From Natrialbaceae archaeon AArc-T1-2 (lineage in GTDB: Archaea > Halobacteriota > Halobacteria > Halobacteriales > Natrialbaceae), in contig NZ_CP127174.1 in the NCBI RefSeq assembly GCF_030273315.1, forward strand, positions 2,480,001-2,544,000: a stretch of DNA of 64,000 nt. The letters run 5' to 3'. How positions within the stretch are numbered: the stretch's first letter is position 1; each line of letters starts with the position of its first letter. The notes beneath the pieces were generated by a model. That model worked only from the letters and a program-made list of their open reading frames with translations, ran no database searches and had not been told where the DNA came from. The translations under genes were made by a program, and so were the position numbers. Below are positions 60,400 to 64,000 of the stretch, piece after piece.

Positions 60400-60816
60400 A
60401 TGAGCGACGGCGACTCGATCGAGACCGACGGCGGTGTGCGGTCGGACGGGACGTCTCGATCCGTCGACTACCTGGACGCCAAGATCAACCTGTTCAACCC
60501 CGCGACGCCGTTCATGCGGGATCACCTGACGGTGATCTGGGGACTGTTTGCGGTGTGGGTAGTGTTCACGTTCGGGCCGGTGACTGCGACCGCGATCGCG
60601 ACCGATTTCATGACGAACACGCACGTGCTCGGCTTCCAGCTCCATTACCTTCTGACCGCGCTGGGTTCGCCGATCGGAGCGTTGGTCCTGTGTGCGATCT
60701 ACGCCTGGCAGCGCGATCGACTGGACGCCCGGTACGGTATCGATCACGAGACCGAATCCGAATCCGAAGTCGAGGCCAGCACGGCCGTCGCCACCGACGG
60801 CGGTGAGCAGCCGTGA
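60400..60816 (+). CDS. DUF4212 symporter small subunit
   Basis: 138 residues with two TM helices (about 45-65 and 80-105). LINLFNPATPFMRDH-like text and YAWQRDRLDARYGI are family marks. It partners the large SSS transporter encoded next. ATG; its stop is overlapped by the GTG of the next gene (GTGA). Confidence 0.85.
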   Translation: MSDGDSIETDGGVRSDGTSRSVDYLDAKINLFNPATPFMRDHLTVIWGLFAVWVVFTFGPVTATAIATDFMTNTHVLGFQLHYLLTALGSPIGALVLCAIYAWQRDRLDARYGIDHETESESEVEASTAVATDGGEQP

Positions 60817-62471
60817 CCGGACCGGTGGTTCTCGAGGCCGCGACCGGTCTCTTCGACGGCGGGTTCAAACTTCTTCCGGCGCTCACGCTCGCGGCGATGC
60901 TCGTGACCTTTCTGGGCGTCGGGTACTTCTTCCGCGTCGCGGCGGTCGACGATATGTGGGTCGCCGGCCGTTCGATCGGTGCGGTCGAAAACGGGATGGC
61001 GATCGCGGCGAACTGGATGAGCGTCGCGGCCTACCTCGGCGTCGCGTCGACGGTCGCGTTGCTCGGCTACTTCGGACTGGCGTACGTCGTCGGCTGGACG
61101 ACGGGCTATTTCATCCTGCTCATCTTCATGGCCGCACAGTTCCGTCGCTTCGGCAAGTACACCGCGCCCGACTTCGTCGGCGACCGGTACTACTCGGACC
61201 TCGGTCGGGCGATCGCCGCCTCGACGACGCTTCTGATCGCGTTCGTCTACATCATCGCCCAGGGCAACGGCCTCGGGCTGATGGCGCAGTACATCTTCGG
61301 CGTCTCCTACGAGGTCGGCGTCGTCTTGCTGATGGCGATCACGATCGGCTACGTCGCCCTCTCGGGGATGCTCGGTGCGACGAAGAACATGGCGTTGCAG
61401 TACGTCATCCTCATCACCGCGTTCTTGCTCGGTCTCTATGCTACCGGCTGGACGCAGGGGTGGTCGACGGTCCTGCCGTTCGTCGAGTACGGCAACCAGG
61501 CGACTGCGATGGCCGAGATCGAGCGCCAGTACACGGAGCCGTTCACGGACGCGAGCTACTACCACTGGATCGCACTCTGTGTCAGCCTGATCGCCGGCAC
61601 CTGTGGGCTACCGCACGTCCTCGTTCGCTTCTACACCGCCGACAACGAGCGCAATGCCCGCTGGGCGACCGTCTGGGGGCTGTTCTTTACCCTGTTGCTG
61701 TTTCTGGGAACGACCGCCTACGCCGCGTTCGGCTCCCGGCTGTACCAGGAAAGTGACGTCACCGGCGACTACACCGAGATGACCGGGACGGAGTCGGACA
61801 CGCTGGTCGTGTTGACAACCCACCTCGCCGGCCTCCCCGAGTGGCTGGTCGGTATCGTCGCCGCGGGTGCGATCGCCGCCGGGCTGGCGACGACCGCCGG
61901 CCTGTTCATCTCGGCGTCGTCGGCCGCTGCACACGACATCTACACCAACCTCTACAAGGCAGACGCCAGCCAGCGCGAGCAGATGATCGTCGGCCGCCTG
62001 ACGATCCTCGTGCTCGGAGCCGTCGTCACGTACCTCGCGCTCAACCCGCCCGCGCTCATCGCCGAGGTCGTCGGCATGTCGTTCGCACTCGCCGGCACCG
62101 TGTTGTTCCCGGTGTTCTTCCTCGGCCTGTGGTGGGAAGACGCCACCCGCGAAGGTGCGATCGCCGGGATGCTCGTCGGACTGTTCTTTGGCTTCGGATC
62201 GATCCTCAACGAGATCCTCCCGCAGTACGTCGGCGCGCTCTCCGGGGACGCGATCTTCCCGACGTTCGCGACGATCGTTCCCGCGACGTCGTCGTCGCTC
62301 GTCGGCGTCCCTGCAGTCATGCTCACGATCGTCGTCGTCTCGCTCGTCACCGAAGCGCCACCGGAAGATGTAAAACGCCTCGTGCGGCAATGTCATAGTC
62401 CTGAACCGATGGCGAAGATGCAAACCGCCGAAGACGTCGCCACCGACGGCGGCGAGCCGGCAGACGACTGA
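60813..62471 (+). CDS. Sodium:solute symporter, acetate-type (VC2705/ActP-like)
   Basis: 552 residues, about 13 TM helices. SSS features: MWVAGRSIGAVENGMAIAANW, FRRFGKYTAPDFVGDRYYS, GTCGLPHVLVRFYT, and the sodium-site region TAGLFISASSAAAHDIY. The group takes up short organic acids such as acetate with sodium. Works with the DUF4212 partner and the following stress protein gene. Confidence 0.88.
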   Translation: MTGPVVLEAATGLFDGGFKLLPALTLAAMLVTFLGVGYFFRVAAVDDMWVAGRSIGAVENGMAIAANWMSVAAYLGVASTVALLGYFGLAYVVGWTTGYFILLIFMAAQFRRFGKYTAPDFVGDRYYSDLGRAIAASTTLLIAFVYIIAQGNGLGLMAQYIFGVSYEVGVVLLMAITIGYVALSGMLGATKNMALQYVILITAFLLGLYATGWTQGWSTVLPFVEYGNQATAMAEIERQYTEPFTDASYYHWIALCVSLIAGTCGLPHVLVRFYTADNERNARWATVWGLFFTLLLFLGTTAYAAFGSRLYQESDVTGDYTEMTGTESDTLVVLTTHLAGLPEWLVGIVAAGAIAAGLATTAGLFISASSAAAHDIYTNLYKADASQREQMIVGRLTILVLGAVVTYLALNPPALIAEVVGMSFALAGTVLFPVFFLGLWWEDATREGAIAGMLVGLFFGFGSILNEILPQYVGALSGDAIFPTFATIVPATSSSLVGVPAVMLTIVVVSLVTEAPPEDVKRLVRQCHSPEPMAKMQTAEDVATDGGEPADD

Positions 62472-62486
62472 CCGGAGCCGACACCA

Positions 62487-62945
62487 ATGTACGATACGAT
62501 ACTCGTTCCGACCGATGGAAGCACCGTTGCCGAAACTGCCGTCGAACACGCGATCGACGTCGCCGACACCTACGACGCGGACGTTCACGCGCTGTACGTC
62601 ATCGACGTCAGTGCGATCGACGTCAGCATCGGCGGTGAGCAGGTACAGCGCATCAAAGACGGGCAGTTCGACGAGATGCCGGAACTCGAACAGCGGGCCA
62701 CCGAGGCCCTCGCGGCCGTCACCGACCGCGCCGACGAGCGCGGTCTCGCGGTCACGGAGACGATTGCAACCGGCCGTCCCCACCGAGAGATCACCGAATA
62801 CGCCACGGAAAACGACGCCGACCTGATCGTGATGGGCTCGGCCGGCCGTAGTGGCGTTCGCCGGGCGCTGCTCGGCAGCGTCGCCGAACGAACCCTCCGG
62901 ACGGCGACGATCCCGGTACTCGTCGTCGACGCCCGCGAGGACTAG
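62487..62945 (+). CDS. Universal stress protein
   Basis: 152 residues of the UspA fold. TILVPTDGS at the N-terminus and the ATP-binding GSAGRSGVRRALLGSVAERTL near 115 are typical. 15 bases after the symporter gene, so likely co-transcribed; Usp proteins often regulate transporters of this kind. Confidence 0.9.
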   Translation: MYDTILVPTDGSTVAETAVEHAIDVADTYDADVHALYVIDVSAIDVSIGGEQVQRIKDGQFDEMPELEQRATEALAAVTDRADERGLAVTETIATGRPHREITEYATENDADLIVMGSAGRSGVRRALLGSVAERTLRTATIPVLVVDARED

Positions 62946-62980
62946 TCCTAACCGCCGTCTTCGCGCCGTCACCTCGAGTC

Positions 62981-64000
62981 TCACCGCGGCAACTCGAGGA
63001 CGAACGCAGCACCGCCCAGCTCGGACTCCTCGACACGGACGTCGCCGTCGTAGCGGTCCACGAGCGTGTCCACGAGGTAGAGTCCGACGCCGGCCGCCGG
63101 ATGTTCGAGGCCGGCCTCGGTACGTCCGAAGATCGCGTCGCGTCTGTTCGGCGGAATCCCGGGTCCGTCGTCGGCGATCCGGACGGTGACGGCGTCCTCG
63201 TCGACGTCGACGCCGACGTCGACGCGTGGCTCGTCGGCGTCGTTGTGCTGGACCGCATTGTTGAGGAGGTTGTGAAACACCGACGAGAGCAGCTCGTCCG
63301 CTCGCACCTCGACGTGAGGTATTTCGCTCGCGCCGCCTCGGCCACCGCCGACGACGAACGTCGCCTCGGGGTAGGCCGCCCGGCGACTCTCGAGTTCGGC
63401 CGTCAGGACGCGGTGTATGTCGACGCACTCGAGGCGTTCATCCGACGCTGATTCCCCACGGTCCTCGAGACTCTCGAGGAAGTCTCTAACCGTCCGCGTC
63501 AGATCGACGACGTGCTGGCTCGTCTCCTGGACGCGCTCGAGCATCGGCTCGCCCTCTTTGTCGACGTGATCCTCGAGTTCCTCGCTCCAGCCGATCGCGA
63601 CGCTCATGTCGTTGCGGATGTCGTGACGGACGATCCGGTTTAATACCCGGAGTTGTTCGTTGGTGCGCTCGAGCCTCCGCTCGCGTGTCTTGCGCTCGGT
63701 GACGTCGCGGGCGATCGCGAGAAATCGCTCGTCGTCCTCGAGTCGGATCGTTCCCAGGTTGATCTCGACGGGAAACTCGGAGCCGTCCGCACGTCGGTGA
63801 CGTCCCTCGACGGTGATCGGCTCGCCGTACTCGTATCCGGTCCACAGTTCGTCGAGTTCGTCGGGGTCGATGCCGACTTCGACGTCGTGGATCGTCATCC
63901 CGACGAGCGTTTCGTAGTCGTATCCGAGCCGGTCGCAGGCTCGCTGGTTGGCGTCGAGTACGACGCCGTCGTCGTCGTGGACGATGATCGCGTCCGGGGA
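62981..64000 (-). CDS. PAS-domain sensor histidine kinase, 5' end outside window
   Basis: At least 340 residues. The frame is open at the right edge with SPDAIIVHDDDGVVLDANQR, a PAS domain start, so the gene begins beyond it. The PAS domain ends in ARDVTERK, followed by the H-box IVRHDIRNDMSVAIG, an ATPase N box (NLLNNAVQHNDA) and the G boxes IADDGPGIP and AAGVGLYL. It autophosphorylates on the His of RHDIRND. The signal is unknown; convergent with the stress protein gene. Confidence 0.9.
   Translation of the reverse strand, partial: SPDAIIVHDDDGVVLDANQRACDRLGYDYETLVGMTIHDVEVGIDPDELDELWTGYEYGEPITVEGRHRRADGSEFPVEINLGTIRLEDDERFLAIARDVTERKTRERRLERTNEQLRVLNRIVRHDIRNDMSVAIGWSEELEDHVDKEGEPMLERVQETSQHVVDLTRTVRDFLESLEDRGESASDERLECVDIHRVLTAELESRRAAYPEATFVVGGGRGGASEIPHVEVRADELLSSVFHNLLNNAVQHNDADEPRVDVGVDVDEDAVTVRIADDGPGIPPNRRDAIFGRTEAGLEHPAAGVGLYLVDTLVDRYDGDVRVEESELGGAAFVLELPR

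Noticed and set aside
60218-60403. 61-codon frame in the AT-rich region before the symporter
   Set aside because: It is composed of promoter-like AT-rich sequence, has a non-halophilic composition and overlaps the symporter start.
1-64000. CRISPR arrays, rRNA genes or further tRNA genes
   Set aside because: No regularly spaced repeats and no rRNA-like sequence were seen; only one cloverleaf was found.

Overview
The window is haloarchaeal DNA (class Halobacteria). Proteins are strongly acidic, chromosomal genes are GC-rich, and there is a TFB, an archaeal tRNA-Glu, F420 genes (cofE, mer), GatC/GatA, a ba3-type oxidase cluster of the cbaDBAE kind and Tat-exported surface proteins. A neutrophilic or alkaliphilic relative of the Natrialbales would fit, but the genus cannot be fixed by eye.

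Left third (1 to about 23.4 kb): an integrated mobile element ending at the 3' end of a tRNA-Glu(CTC) gene on the minus strand. Its left end lies outside the window. It opens with the C-terminal part of a D5/SF3-type replicative helicase. A collinear block of genes follows (2.5-10.1 kb) whose order, sizes and topology match the structural module of pleolipoviruses: a four-TM VP3-like protein, Tat-exported C-terminally anchored spike-like proteins (here two paralogues), small membrane proteins, a signal/TM protein, a two-TM protein and a packaging-type ATPase (VP8-like). After it come nucleases (PD-(D/E)XK-like, HNH, DEDD exonuclease), a train of small membrane and Cys-rich proteins, a catalytic-domain-only tyrosine recombinase, a type IIG restriction-modification enzyme, a small DUF8139-like protein and a full-length tyrosine recombinase. 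An IS5/IS903-like element has cut off a third, tRNA-adjacent recombinase. The element carries its own repeated intergenic sequences: a promoter/operator-like motif about 40-50 nt before several start codons, an AT-rich post-stop repeat, and a probable structured RNA at 19.8-20.0 kb. It contains no CTCGAG in its first 21 kb, although the hexamer is very common in the chromosome beside it.

Right two thirds (23.5-64 kb): ordinary chromosome. It holds a membrane-tethered winged-helix regulator, an MBL hydrolase, purD, two tandem membrane hydrolase-like paralogues, an NDH-2-like oxidoreductase, arginase, a GCS2-like ligase, a TatD-like hydrolase, TFB, gatCA, Nudix and radical SAM enzymes, cyclophilin, a large FAD/Fe-S dehydrogenase, a Nudix-R15P-isomerase fusion and the F420 pair cofE-mer. 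A respiratory block follows: a copper P-type ATPase, a TauE/SafE-like protein and a small membrane protein run leftward, and the four ba3 oxidase genes run rightward. The window ends with a DUF4212/SSS acetate-type symporter, a universal stress protein and a partial PAS histidine kinase.

The most notable points are the pleolipovirus-like module joined to an SF3 helicase replication gene, the element-specific promoter motif and structured RNA, and an 80-bp palindromic dispersed repeat present twice in the chromosome in inverted orientation.
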